A model generated the notes under the pieces. That model had not been told where the DNA came from. It was given only the letters and a program-made list of their open reading frames with translations, and ran no database searches. DNA of 64,000 bases from an uncultured Roseovarius sp. (GTDB lineage Bacteria > Pseudomonadota > Alphaproteobacteria > Rhodobacterales > Rhodobacteraceae), in NCBI GenBank assembly GCA_951812895.1, contig OX638333.1, positions 3,948,001-4,012,000 of the forward strand, in the 5' to 3' direction. The position numbers were made by a program, and so were the translations under genes. Below are positions 46,693-55,534 of this stretch, piece by piece. Numbering within the stretch: position 1 is the first letter of the stretch; each line of letters begins with the position of its first letter.

Positions 46693-47735
46693 TCTCCGGC
46701 CCTCGAAACAACTGCACCTTTCCGGTCAATGATCACGACATCCGCTTTGATCTCTTCCGGCAACATGCCAGACACATTTTTCAACGCTTCACCCGCAACA
46801 AATTCAGCGTAATTTTTTCCTATGTTTTCATAGGTTTGCAATGCTGAATTCATGTACTCCACGTCTGGTTTGCCAAGATCCTTTGCAAGCCGCGCGAAAT
46901 CCACCTGACTGCGCCCGGAATGAAGGTCACGCGCGCCCTGGGCAAGCTTGGTCATCTTGCCGATACCACCCCCAATGGTGATCCGCGGCAGCGGGTGGCG
47001 GGCGAGATACTTCAACAAACCGCCCGCAAAATCCCCCATGTCCAGCATGGCATGATCCGGCAACCCATATAGGGTTTGCACGGTTTTCTCGCTCGTCGCC
47101 CCGGTACAACCCGCCACATGGATCAGCCCGTCGGCCCGGGCCACATCAATGCCGCGATGGATAGAGGCAATCCATGCAGCACAGGAAAACGGACGCACAA
47201 TTCCAGTAGTGCCCAAAACAGACAATCCACCCTTGATTCCAAGACGTGGATTCCAGGTTTTTTGGGCCAGTTTTTCGCCGCCGGGAATTGAAATTTCGAT
47301 CATCACATCAGCGGCTTGCGATAACCTTTGCGCCATTTCCTGCACCGTATCGGTCAACATTTGCCGCGGTACAGGGTTGATTGCAGGCTCACCGGGCGGA
47401 ATTGGCAAACCCTCCATGGTTACCGTCCCCACCCCCTCACCCGCTACAAACTGCACCCCACCCGCCGACGCGGATACCCGGGACCGGATCAGTGCACCAT
47501 GCGTTACGTCAGGATCATCACCCGCATCTTTGATCACACCGGCCTCTGCCCAGCCTTCCCCCTGGTCCCAATGTGAAATTTCAAATTCCGGCCGCTCTCC
47601 CTTGGGCAGTGTTATGCGCACACGATCCGGGCGCCCCTCGCCCCATAGCCCCATCAACGCCGCGCGCGTCGCCGCCGTGGCACAGGCGCCTGTGGTCCAG
47701 CCACGGCGCAAAGGTCTATCCGGTTTGCGAGCCAT
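46689..47735 (-). CDS. cbiD: Cobalt-precorrin-5B C1-methyltransferase
   Basis: CbiD methylates C1 of the corrin ring in the anaerobic-type route, although it also occurs in Rhodobacteraceae that use hybrid gene sets. The 348-residue protein has the typical N-terminus RRGWTTGACATAATRAAL (about 10-27), GVGTVTMEGLPIPPGEPAINP-like segment and the GCTGATSEKTVQ motif. It overlaps cobK. Confidence 0.92.
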   Translation of the reverse strand: MARKPDRPLRRGWTTGACATAATRAALMGLWGEGRPDRVRITLPKGERPEFEISHWDQGEGWAEAGVIKDAGDDPDVTHGALIRSRVSASAGGVQFVAGEGVGTVTMEGLPIPPGEPAINPVPRQMLTDTVQEMAQRLSQAADVMIEISIPGGEKLAQKTWNPRLGIKGGLSVLGTTGIVRPFSCAAWIASIHRGIDVARADGLIHVAGCTGATSEKTVQTLYGLPDHAMLDMGDFAGGLLKYLARHPLPRITIGGGIGKMTKLAQGARDLHSGRSQVDFARLAKDLGKPDVEYMNSALQTYENIGKNYAEFVAGEALKNVSGMLPEEIKADVVIIDRKGAVVSRAGE

Positions 47736-47869
47736 CGTGATGCGGACTATAGGCAGAGCAGATCGTCAGGCCAATCCGCAAATCACCGAAAACAAGCATC
47801 ACGAAATTCGAAATTGCCGGGCGTTCATTTTGCCTATTGCTCGGGTTAAGCGGCCTCTCGTAGCTCGCA

Positions 47870-47894
47870 GGGTCAATAGAACCATAATTGACCC
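47870..47894. promoter_or_regulatory. Inverted repeat in the cbiD/cobA divergent region
   Basis: GGGTCAAT (47870-47877) and ATTGACCC (47887-47894) are separated by 9 bp. The position between two divergent cobalamin operons suggests an operator for a shared regulator. No cobalamin-riboswitch motif is visible in this 237-bp region. Confidence 0.5.
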
Positions 47895-47972
47895 ACCAAA
47901 ATGTCGCGACCTGTCTGGTCAAGCGTCGCGACCGCCCTTTCCCGTCTGCGTTGGAATAGGCATATATGGGGC

Positions 47973-48824
47973 ATGAACGACTCACTTTCACTTCCCAATG
48001 GCGATTGGCCGGAACTGCTGCCAGGCTGGGTCTGGCTGTGCGGCGCCGGCCCCGGCGATCCGGGACTGCTTACCCTGCACGCAATCAATGCGCTGCGCCA
48101 GGCGGATGTCGTGATCTATGATGCGCTTGTACAGGAAGCGATACTGGAGTGGGCGCCTCAGGCCAAACATATCTATGCAGGCAAACGCGGTGGCAAGCCG
48201 TCTGCTATTCAACGTGATATATCGCTCCGTCTTGTGGATCTGGCCAGAGAAGGCAAGCGCGTGCTGCGCCTGAAAGGCGGGGATCCATTTGTGTTCGGAC
48301 GCGGCGGCGAAGAGGCCCAAACATTGGTGCAGCACAATGTACCGATCCGGATCATTCCGGGCATCAGCGCCGGTATCGGCGGATTGGCCTATGCCGGAAT
48401 TCCCGTAACCCACCGTGACGTGAACCAGTCGGTCACCTTTGTCACCGGTCATGATCAATCCGGTGAAACACCTTCGTCGCTGAACTGGCCGGCTATTGCG
48501 CAAGGCAGCCAAGTACTGGTGATCTATATGGGCATGAAACATGCGGAGCAGATCACCAGTGAATTGATTAAAGCCGGGCGCGGAGTTGAGGAACCTTGTG
48601 CTGTGGTCTGTTCAGCCACGACCGGTGATCAGAAGGTGCTTGAAACCACGCTGGGGCGGATGGCCGCGGACATTGCCGCAAGCGGCTATGAGCCGCCTGC
48701 AATCTTGTGCGTGGGCCGATCGGTGTTGATGCGACAGGTTCTGGACTGGCAGGGCATGATGGGCGGCCAGGCCCCTCGTAACCTTGACCCACTTGGCCGT
48801 GGACGCCCTGCCGAGGCGTCATGA
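47973..48824 (+). CDS. cobA: Uroporphyrinogen-III C-methyltransferase
   Basis: SUMT makes precorrin-2 from uroporphyrinogen III, committing it to cobalamin or siroheme. The start ATG at 47973 (MNDSLSLPNG) gives 283 residues. Motifs: VWLCGAGPGDPGLLTLHA (about 19-36), RVLRLKGGDPFVFGRGGEE and the GISAGIGGLAYAGIPVTHRD SAM site. It is divergent from cbiD and followed by cobB after a palindromic repeat. Confidence 0.93.
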   Translation: MNDSLSLPNGDWPELLPGWVWLCGAGPGDPGLLTLHAINALRQADVVIYDALVQEAILEWAPQAKHIYAGKRGGKPSAIQRDISLRLVDLAREGKRVLRLKGGDPFVFGRGGEEAQTLVQHNVPIRIIPGISAGIGGLAYAGIPVTHRDVNQSVTFVTGHDQSGETPSSLNWPAIAQGSQVLVIYMGMKHAEQITSELIKAGRGVEEPCAVVCSATTGDQKVLETTLGRMAADIAASGYEPPAILCVGRSVLMRQVLDWQGMMGGQAPRNLDPLGRGRPAEAS

Positions 48825-48848
48825 TCACGCGAACCCGTTTTAGTTTGA

Positions 48849-48892
48849 GGGGGCTCTGCCCCCGGCGCCATTGGCGCCTCCCCCGGGATATT
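48849..48892. repeat. GC-rich double-hairpin intergenic repeat
   Basis: Two adjacent stems, GGGGGC/GCCCCC (48849-48863) and GGCGCC/GGCGCC (48864-48878), are followed by TCCCCCGGGATATT. Repeats of this form are, from memory, very common between genes in Rhodobacteraceae. It lies in the 96-bp space between cobA and cobB and may modulate read-through. Confidence 0.75.
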
Positions 48893-48920
48893 CTCAGCAA
48901 GAAGAAAAGCGGTGTTGGCC

Positions 48921-50192
48921 ATGAATAGCGGCCTGATCATTGCTGCACCATCCTCTGGTTCGGGCAAAACAACGGTGACCCTGGCGTTATTGCGTCTGTT
49001 GTCGCGTGAGGGTGTCGCTGTACGTGGCGCGAAATCCGGACCTGACTACATCGATCCGCGATTTCACGAGGCTGCCTGTGGCGCACCTTGCCCCAATCTG
49101 GATGCCTGGGCGATGACACCTGAACGGGTACGGTCGCTTGCTACAGGCGAAGGCATGCTTTTGATCGAAGGCGCCATGGGCCTGTATGACGGCGCACCTC
49201 CCGATAGCCGCGGCGCTGTTGCAGATCTGGCCCGTATCCTAGACCTTCCTGTGGTGCTGGTCATTGATACGGGGCGCATGGCCGGATCGATCGCGCCGCT
49301 GGTTGCTGGTTTTGCAAACTATGACAACACGGTGCGGATTACCGGGCTCATTCTGAACAATGTCGGAAGTGACCGCCATGAACGGATGTTGCGCCGGGCT
49401 TTGGCACCGTTGGATATTCCAGTTCTTGCCGTATTGCCACGTAATGCGGATCTGGCCATGCCGTCCCGCCATCTCGGGCTGGTTCAGGCCACTGAACGCG
49501 CTGATCTTGATGAGTTTCTGGATACCGCCGCTGACGCGCTTGCCGCAAGTTTGGACCGGGACGCTTTTTTGGCTCAGCCGCGCCCGTTATCGGTTGCAAA
49601 CTCTGCGCGGATATTTTCACCGCCAGCCCAGGCAATTGCGGTCGCCAGTGATGAGGCATTTGCCTTTTCATACCCGCATATGCTGGCAGACTGGCGTAAA
49701 GCCGGGGCCGAAATACGCTTTTTCTCCCCTTTGGCAGACGAGGCTGTGCCGGACGCGGGTTTTGTATTTTTACCAGGTGGATACCCCGAATTGCACGGCG
49801 CCCGGCTTGCAGCCGCTTCACGGTTCAAAGAAAGTCTGTTGATCGCAGCGCAAAACGCCGTGATTTATGGCGAATGTGGTGGCTATATGTTGCTGGGTGA
49901 AGCTCTGTTTGATGCCGACGGCACCTGCCACCAGATGGCAGGACTATTGCCGCTGGAAACCTCCTTCGCGAAACGCAAACTTCACCTTGGGTATCGTCAA
50001 TTGACCTGTTCAGACGGTCCAATGAAAGGCTCTTTCACAGCGCATGAATTCCACTATGCGACAACCTTACGGGCAAACGGCACCCCCCTGTTTTCAGCCC
50101 AGGATGCCGAAGGCAACACCCTACCTGAAATGGGGCTGCGTGTGGGGCATGTCCAGGGTAGCTTTGCCCATGTCATCGACAGGGTAATCTGA
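48921..50192 (+). CDS. cobB: Cobyrinic acid a,c-diamide synthase
   Basis: The enzyme amidates the a and c side chains of (hydrogeno)byrinic acid using glutamine and ATP. Start ATG at 48921 (MNSGLIIAAPSSGSGKTTVT), with the P-loop at residues 9-17, the AKSGPDYIDPRFHEAACG motif and the C-terminal glutaminase with FLPGGYPELHGA and the Cys nucleophile in YGECGGYMLLGE. The 423-residue length is normal. Confidence 0.95.
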   Translation: MNSGLIIAAPSSGSGKTTVTLALLRLLSREGVAVRGAKSGPDYIDPRFHEAACGAPCPNLDAWAMTPERVRSLATGEGMLLIEGAMGLYDGAPPDSRGAVADLARILDLPVVLVIDTGRMAGSIAPLVAGFANYDNTVRITGLILNNVGSDRHERMLRRALAPLDIPVLAVLPRNADLAMPSRHLGLVQATERADLDEFLDTAADALAASLDRDAFLAQPRPLSVANSARIFSPPAQAIAVASDEAFAFSYPHMLADWRKAGAEIRFFSPLADEAVPDAGFVFLPGGYPELHGARLAAASRFKESLLIAAQNAVIYGECGGYMLLGEALFDADGTCHQMAGLLPLETSFAKRKLHLGYRQLTCSDGPMKGSFTAHEFHYATTLRANGTPLFSAQDAEGNTLPEMGLRVGHVQGSFAHVIDRVI

Positions 50193-50233
50193 GCCACTTG
50201 CAGCCCCCGGAAAAGCACTCTAGCACTTCACGC

Positions 50234-51451
50234 ATGAGTGAAACCGCCATCTCGCCCGAACTGCCACAGGCCAAACGCAATGTTGCGGTTTTGATCCTGG
50301 CGCAGGCGATATTGGGGTCGCAGATGTCAATGTTATTCGTGGTTGGCGGGTTGGCTGGGCAATCACTGGCAAGCAATATTTGTTTTGCCACGCTGCCGAT
50401 CACGCTGATCGTTCTGGGCTCAATGCTGGCAGCAAACCCTTTATCTGCATTGATGCAGAAATGGGGGCGCAGATCGGGGTTTTTGATCGGCGTCGCAGCC
50501 GGGGCAACCGGAGGCGCTGTTGGCGCATATGGTCTCTATCTGGCATCCTTTCCGGTTCTTCTGTTGGGCAGCCTGATCACCGGCGTCTATATGTCAGCAC
50601 AGGGGTTTTACCGGTTTGCAGCGACCGACATGGCAAGCGAAGGCTATAAACCAAAGGCAATTTCCTACGTGATGGCCGGAGGGCTTGCCAGCGCGATCAT
50701 CGGCCCGCAATTGGTAAAAGTTACATCACAGGCGATGGTGGTGCCTTTTTTGGGCACCTATCTGGCAGTGGTCGCGCTCAACCTTATCGGCGCATTTCTT
50801 TTCTTCTTTTTGGATATTCCAAAGCCAGCACCCGCAAAAGTCGATGACAAACCCGGCAGAAGCCGTTGGGAGCTTTTGACAACGCCACGCATTGCGGTGG
50901 CTGTGATCTGTGCCGCGGTAAGCTATGCGCTGATGAACCTTGTTATGACCTCTACTCCGCTGGCGGTTGTCGGATGTGGGTTTACCGAAGGTAATGCCGC
51001 AGATGTGGTTACCGGGCATGTGCTGGCAATGTTTGCACCCTCCTTTTTTACCGGTCATCTGATTGCCCGGTTCGGAGTTGAAAGGATAATGGGCACAGGC
51101 CTTTTCATCCTCGCCTGTGCAGGGGTTGTCGCGCTTCAGGGGATTGAGCTGAGTAATTTCTTCATAGCGCTCATCCTGTTGGGGCTGGGATGGAATTTCG
51201 GCTTTATCGGTGCCACAACTATGCTGGCCTCTTCTCACACACCAGAGGAACGCGGGAGAATACAAGGGCTGAACGATCTGATTGTGTTTGGGGGCGTGAC
51301 ACTTGCGTCGCTTTCCTCAGGTGGTTTGATGAACTGTACTGGTGGAGACGCGGCGACTGGTTGGATCGCGGTTAATCTGGCCATAGTACCATTGCTGACC
51401 CTCGCAGGTGGCGCATTGATATGGCTGATGTTACGCCCCAAAGAGGTATGA
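50234..51451 (+). CDS. MFS transporter
   Basis: Start at 50234 (MSETAISPELPQ); an earlier in-frame ATG at 50198 is close to the cobB stop. The 405-residue protein has about 12 hydrophobic segments and the MFS loop-2-3 motif variant LMQKWGRRSGFLIG (about 73-86) and a central cytoplasmic linker DIPKPAPAKVDDKPGRSRW. It follows cobB by 41 bp, so it may be part of the cobalamin operon, but the substrate is unknown. Confidence 0.87.
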   Translation: MSETAISPELPQAKRNVAVLILAQAILGSQMSMLFVVGGLAGQSLASNICFATLPITLIVLGSMLAANPLSALMQKWGRRSGFLIGVAAGATGGAVGAYGLYLASFPVLLLGSLITGVYMSAQGFYRFAATDMASEGYKPKAISYVMAGGLASAIIGPQLVKVTSQAMVVPFLGTYLAVVALNLIGAFLFFFLDIPKPAPAKVDDKPGRSRWELLTTPRIAVAVICAAVSYALMNLVMTSTPLAVVGCGFTEGNAADVVTGHVLAMFAPSFFTGHLIARFGVERIMGTGLFILACAGVVALQGIELSNFFIALILLGLGWNFGFIGATTMLASSHTPEERGRIQGLNDLIVFGGVTLASLSSGGLMNCTGGDAATGWIAVNLAIVPLLTLAGGALIWLMLRPKEV

Positions 51452-51482
51452 GTTGATACGTATAGTTTACCAACCCAGCTAT

Positions 51483-51570
51483 TGCGGGGTCGCATAGGTA
51501 ACACATGGGTATTTTGGGCAAGAAAGAAGCCCCAGTTACCCCGCAGTTATTCGTCTTGCCAAAAACACCC
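51483..51570. terminator. Interleaved inverted repeats between convergent genes
   Basis: TGCGGGGT (51483-51490) pairs with ACCCCGCA (51538-51545), and the 16-bp GGGTATTTTGGGCAAG (51507-51522) pairs imperfectly with CTTGCCAAAAACACCC (51555-51570). Because the arms alternate (A B A' B'), either stem or a pseudoknot-like fold can form. It is placed where a bidirectional terminator would be expected. Confidence 0.45.
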
Positions 51571-51604
51571 GGAGATTTTCACATCTGCGCGCATCGTTCA
51601 GCAG

Positions 51605-52381
51605 TTACCAACGGCCTGTAAAAGCGGTTCGCATCAGCATCAGACGGCTGCGAGCCGGGGACAATTCCAGCGAACCTGATGCGACATTTGAAGGCGCGCG
51701 TTCTGCCTGGCGCAATATGGTCGCACTTTGCCATAACGGGTTCAAGGCCGGGCGGGCAATTTTGGGCAATCGGGCGCAACCCTTACGCGCCTGCATCAAA
51801 GCGGCAATCCCCTCTTTTGCAAGGGTACGCACTGCATCAGGCGTACCTTCCACCAAAGGGATACGGCCCGAGCTTTCCAGTGCAGGTATTGCGCGCAGCC
51901 AGTTGGCAAGGCCAAGCGCGAAACCGGCCTGTCGCAGGGCGTCTTCAGGCAATTCGGTCGGACAAAGCGCGCGGGCGCTGGCCAAAAGAAGATTGGCCGA
52001 CGTATGATCGAGATATTCGCGAAAATGCTGCATATCCTCAAACGGATCGCGGTAGATGTCCCATCGTCGGGCCACAATCAACTGGTCTAGCAATCCTGCA
52101 CCTTCTGCGTCCAGCACACCCGCCAATGGTGTGGCCACCTCATGCCTCCGGACATCTCTACCGGTGCGGATTTCTTCCAAAACATCGCGCCACCATTGCA
52201 GCCGCATTTCCGCAATCATGCTTTCCTGCGTCAGCCAGGGTGCGCGCGCCACCTCAACGTTAAACGCGTAAATCGGAAACAGCACTGCACGCGCCTTTAC
52301 CGGTGCTGCCATTGCCGCCATAAACCTGTCCGGATCGCCGCGTTCAACGATCCCGGCACAGGCGGTCAGCGCCTCATCCAT
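51605..52381 (-). CDS. Squalene/phytoene-synthase-family protein (NDUFAF6-like)
   Basis: The 258-residue protein has the all-helical isoprenoid synthase fold, with EMRLQWWRDVLEEI (about 58-71) and DHTSANLLLASAR. It lacks the clear pair of Asp-rich DxxxD motifs of true phytoene synthases, and resembles the NDUFAF6 group, whose mitochondrial member helps to assemble complex I. It overlaps cimA by 8 bp in the cysS-cimA operon. Catalytic activity is doubtful. Confidence 0.8.
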   Translation of the reverse strand: MDEALTACAGIVERGDPDRFMAAMAAPVKARAVLFPIYAFNVEVARAPWLTQESMIAEMRLQWWRDVLEEIRTGRDVRRHEVATPLAGVLDAEGAGLLDQLIVARRWDIYRDPFEDMQHFREYLDHTSANLLLASARALCPTELPEDALRQAGFALGLANWLRAIPALESSGRIPLVEGTPDAVRTLAKEGIAALMQARKGCARLPKIARPALNPLWQSATILRQAERAPSNVASGSLELSPARSRLMLMRTAFTGRW

Positions 52382-53984
52382 CGCGCAGCAGCTTCCAGAT
52401 TATGGCATCCAGCAGCGCCTCAAATGACGCATCCACTATGTTGGGGGACACACCCACAGTTGACCATCGCCGTCCCTTGCCATCTTCGCTGTCGATGATC
52501 ACACGGGTCACGGCCTCTGTCCCGCCCTGGGTAATGCGCACCTTGAAATCCACAAGGCGCATATCTTCAATCGCATGCTGATAGGGGCCCAAATCCTTTG
52601 CCAGCGCCTTGGCCAATGCGTTCACCGGACCACGATCAGACCCTTGCTCATCCATTGACTCAGAAACCGACAGCGTTTTCTCTCCGTCAATTTTGACAAC
52701 AACAACGGCCTCGGAAAGCGAGATCATCTGGTTGTATTTGTTTTTGCGCCGCTCGACGGTGACTTTGTAACGCTTGACCTCAAAAAACTCTGGCAGCAGG
52801 CCCAACTCGCCCCGCGCCAAGAGTTCGAAAGACGCCTGTGCGCTGTCATAGGTATAGCCGCGATCCTCACGCTGTTTGATCTGTTCGAGAATGCGCGACA
52901 AGGCCGGGTCATCCGGTGCAACCTCTAACCCTGCTTCGGCCAAACGGCTGCGCAAATTGGACTGTCCAGCCTGATTTGACATCGGGATGATACGCGCATT
53001 TCCCACCATTTCCGGGTCAATATGTTCATAGGTGGTCGGATCTTTGAGAATGGCCGACGCATGCAACCCCGCCTTGTGAGCAAAGGCAGAGGCCCCGACA
53101 TAGGCCGATTGCCGCAGGGGCACGCGGTTTAGGATATCATCAAGTTGCCGACTGGCGCGACTTAACCCTTTGAGCGCATCCAGGCTAATCCCGGTTTCAT
53201 ACTGGCTGGCATAAGGCTCTTTAAGCAAAAGCGTCGGAATGATCGCTGTGAGGTTTGCATTTCCACAGCGTTCGCCAAGCCCGTTCAGCGTGCCCTGAAT
53301 CTGCCGCGCGCCCGCATCGACGGCTGCAAGGGAACCGGCAACTGCGTTTTCGGTGTCGTTGTGGGTATGAATCCCGAGGTTTTCCCCGGGGATACCCCCC
53401 GCAATCACGGCTTTGGTGATGTCATGGATTTCCTGCGGCAGCGTGCCACCATTGGTGTCGCATAATACGATCCAGCGGGCACCGGCCTCTAGAGCGGCAT
53501 GAAGACAAGAGAGCGCATAGTCCGGATTGGATTTGTATCCGTCAAAGAAATGCTCGGCATCAAACAGCGCCTCGCGCCCCTGCGCCACGATATGTTCGAT
53601 GGACCGGGCAATGTTATCCCGATTTTCGTCGAGCGTGATGCTGAGCGCGGTTTCGACATGGAAATCATGGGTTTTTCCCACCAGACACACGGCAGGCGTG
53701 CCCGCGTTCATCACCGCGGCCAGCACATCGTCATTCTCCGCCGACCGCCCGGTCCGTTTGGTCATGCCAAAGGCGGTCATGGTCGCCCGGGTATCGGGGG
53801 CGGCATCGAAAAACGCACTATCGGTGGGATTGGCCCCGGGCCAGCCGCCTTCGATATAGTCGAGGCCGAGGGCATCAAGAGCCTGTGCAATCTGCTGCTT
53901 TTCCGAGGTCGAAAACTGGACGCCCTGCGTTTGCTGACCGTCGCGCAGAGTGGTGTCGTAGAGGGAGAGTCGGGATTTGGTCAT
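52374..53984 (-). CDS. cimA: (R)-citramalate synthase
   Basis: CimA condenses pyruvate and acetyl-CoA to citramalate, the first step of a threonine-independent isoleucine route. The 536-residue protein has the DRE-TIM catalytic motif [15 protein letters not shown] (about 8-22), [11 protein letters not shown] (metal-binding histidines, about 203-213), [13 protein letters not shown], and the C-terminal LeuA allosteric domain (about 400-536), where isoleucine inhibition normally acts. Its start overlaps the cysS stop by 4 bp, so it is translated with cysS. Confidence 0.93.
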   Translation of the reverse strand: MTKSRLSLYDTTLRDGQQTQGVQFSTSEKQQIAQALDALGLDYIEGGWPGANPTDSAFFDAAPDTRATMTAFGMTKRTGRSAENDDVLAAVMNAGTPAVCLVGKTHDFHVETALSITLDENRDNIARSIEHIVAQGREALFDAEHFFDGYKSNPDYALSCLHAALEAGARWIVLCDTNGGTLPQEIHDITKAVIAGGIPGENLGIHTHNDTENAVAGSLAAVDAGARQIQGTLNGLGERCGNANLTAIIPTLLLKEPYASQYETGISLDALKGLSRASRQLDDILNRVPLRQSAYVGASAFAHKAGLHASAILKDPTTYEHIDPEMVGNARIIPMSNQAGQSNLRSRLAEAGLEVAPDDPALSRILEQIKQREDRGYTYDSAQASFELLARGELGLLPEFFEVKRYKVTVERRKNKYNQMISLSEAVVVVKIDGEKTLSVSESMDEQGSDRGPVNALAKALAKDLGPYQHAIEDMRLVDFKVRITQGGTEAVTRVIIDSEDGKGRRWSTVGVSPNIVDASFEALLDAIIWKLLRDG

Positions 53985-55348
53985 TGGAGTGCCTCAAGCT
54001 TGGTGGGGTCGAACTCCGGGCCGGGGACCAGTTCGACGCCGTCTTTGGACATTCGTACCTCGACACCGGCGTTAATTAGCGCTGCTTTGAGACGATCGAC
54101 TTCGGCGAAGTTTTTGGTTTGCATCGCAGCCTGTCTAACAGCCTGCAATTTGTCAGCAAGCAATCCAAGGCCTGAAGCTTTGGGCAACGCGGCCCACCCC
54201 GGCACCATATCTCCCATAAGGCCCAAAAATTGTAGAGTGTATCTTAAGGTGGAAATATCATCAGCCAATGAAAGCTGATGCAATTCGGCAATCGCACCCG
54301 CAGTATTCAAATCGTCTGACAAAGAATTCACAACAGCTTTGTAAGGTTCACCAGTTCCTACACCTTGCTCGGCTTGTGCATACCATCTTCTCAGCGTTTT
54401 CTCAGCCTCCCTCGCTTTCTCCGCTGTCCAGTCCATCGGTTTGCGGTAATGCGTGGACAGGAACACAAAGTGGATCACCTCGCCCGGGATGCCCTGATCG
54501 AGCAAATCCCGCACGGTAAAGAAATTGCCCAATGATTTGGACATCTTCTTGCCTTCGACCTGAAGCATCTCGTTGTGCATCCAGACATTGGCAAACCCGT
54601 GGCCCATGCAGCGTGACTGAGCAATCTCATTCTCATGATGCGGGAATTGCAGGTCATTGCCGCCGCCATGGATGTCAAAGCTTTCGCCCAGCAGTTCATA
54701 AGCCATGGCCGAGCATTCGATGTGCCAGCCGGGGCGACCCCTGCCCCATGGGCTGTCCCAGCCGGGTTGGGCTTCGTCCGAGGGTTTCCACAGCACAAAA
54801 TCCATCGGGTCTTCTTTATACGGTGCCACCTCAACCCGGGCACCGGCGATCATGTCGTCAACACTGCGACCAGACAACGCTCCATAGTCTTTATAAGACC
54901 GCACCCGGAACAGGACATGGCCTTCAACGGCGTAGGCATGGCCGCGTTCGATCAGTGCAGAGGTCATCGCAACCATAGGCGCGATCCATTCGGTCGCGCG
55001 GGGCATGGCATCCGGTTCCAGAGCACCCAATGCGCCCATATCGTCCAGAAACCACTGTGTTGTCTCATTGGTTATGTCACTGATCGACCGGCCACTTTCG
55101 GCGGCGCGTGCGTTGATCTTGTCATCCACATCGGTGAAATTGCGGGCATATGTGACATGGTCCGTACCAAACACATGGCGCAACAGCCGGTAGAGCACGT
55201 CAAACACCACAACAGGCCGGGCATTGCCCAGATGCGCGCGGTCATACACCGTGGGGCCACAGACATACATCCGCACATTGTCCGGATCGATGGGGGTAAA
55301 ATCCTCTTTTTTCCGGGATTTGGTGTTGTGCAGTCTGATCGTCGTCAT
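53981..55348 (-). CDS. cysS: Cysteinyl-tRNA synthetase
   Basis: The 455-residue class I synthetase charges tRNA-Cys. Class signatures are [17 protein letters not shown] (about 28-44; HIGH-type HLGN with the zinc Cys), the zinc/substrate site [10 protein letters not shown], and [11 protein letters not shown] (KMSKS loop). The start ATG at 55348 is preceded by GAGG 5 bp upstream. The gene is preceded by a short Ile/Cys leader ORF and a promoter, and followed by cimA through a 4-bp overlap. Confidence 0.96.
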   Translation of the reverse strand: MTTIRLHNTKSRKKEDFTPIDPDNVRMYVCGPTVYDRAHLGNARPVVVFDVLYRLLRHVFGTDHVTYARNFTDVDDKINARAAESGRSISDITNETTQWFLDDMGALGALEPDAMPRATEWIAPMVAMTSALIERGHAYAVEGHVLFRVRSYKDYGALSGRSVDDMIAGARVEVAPYKEDPMDFVLWKPSDEAQPGWDSPWGRGRPGWHIECSAMAYELLGESFDIHGGGNDLQFPHHENEIAQSRCMGHGFANVWMHNEMLQVEGKKMSKSLGNFFTVRDLLDQGIPGEVIHFVFLSTHYRKPMDWTAEKAREAEKTLRRWYAQAEQGVGTGEPYKAVVNSLSDDLNTAGAIAELHQLSLADDISTLRYTLQFLGLMGDMVPGWAALPKASGLGLLADKLQAVRQAAMQTKNFAEVDRLKAALINAGVEVRMSKDGVELVPGPEFDPTKLEALQ

Positions 55349-55372
55349 AAGGTCCTCGCGCGCGTGATCCGC

Positions 55373-55436
55373 GGCGGGCTTATCAACTTAACGTCTTGGA
55401 TGGAATAGATGACCGGGCCCGCCTGAGATTTCTCAG
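55373..55436 (-). promoter_or_regulatory. Candidate alternative RNA stems in the cysS leader
   Basis: A hairpin CTGAGA/TCTCAG (55423-55436) spans the leader-ORF stop codon, and next to it the minus-strand GGCGGGC (55417-55423) can pair with GCCCGCC (55373-55379), which ends about 25 nt before the cysS start. Both share base 55423, so they compete. Another stem, AATGCA/TGCATT (55442-55447, 55463-55468), lies inside the leader coding region. No U-run is visible, so control of translation or Rho access is more likely than intrinsic termination. Confidence 0.45.
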
Positions 55437-55474
55437 TGGGTAATGCAGCAGATAATGATGGTTGCATTGGTCAT
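55433..55474 (-). CDS. Leader peptide MTNATIIICCITH upstream of cysS-cimA
   Basis: A 13-codon ORF starts at ATG 55474 and ends with TGA at 55433. It contains ATC ATT ATC (Ile x3), TGC TGC (Cys x2) and ATT (Ile) in a row, codons for the amino acids handled by the next two genes (cysS, cimA). The ATG sits exactly where a predicted promoter would start transcription, so it would be read from a leaderless mRNA, as known for trpL in Sinorhizobium. An in-frame ATG at 55486 would add four residues but lies in the -10 box. Function by amino-acid attenuation is inference. Confidence 0.65.
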   Translation of the reverse strand: MTNATIIICCITH

Positions 55475-55481
55475 GACGGCG

Positions 55482-55510
55482 AACATAGGCAGGTGGCAGG
55501 GCCCGGTCAA
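55482..55510 (-). promoter_or_regulatory. Promoter of the cysS-cimA operon, start at the leader ATG
   Basis: Minus-strand -35 TTGACC (55505-55510) and -10 TATGTT (55482-55487) have a 17-bp spacer; seven bases after the -10 box comes the A of the leader ATG (55474). An inverted repeat GGGCCCGGTC / GACCGGGCCC (55499-55508, 55411-55420) has one arm in the -35 region. Confidence 0.65.
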
Positions 55511-55534
55511 TAGCTCTGACCGGAACCGTATGGT

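Noticed and set aside
47736-47972. Cobalamin riboswitch upstream of cob genes
   Set aside because: No B12-box-like motif (GCCACTG) or surrounding conserved stems were found on either strand.
47716-47991. 91-residue ORF in the cbiD/cobA divergent region
   Set aside because: It overlaps both flanking starts, has no ribosome site or recognisable domain, and covers what looks like regulatory DNA.
55411-55508. GACCGGGCCC / GGGCCCGGTC as a transcription terminator or single large hairpin
   Set aside because: One arm lies in the -35 region of the predicted promoter and would not be transcribed from it; there is no T-run. It may instead be a DNA-level site.
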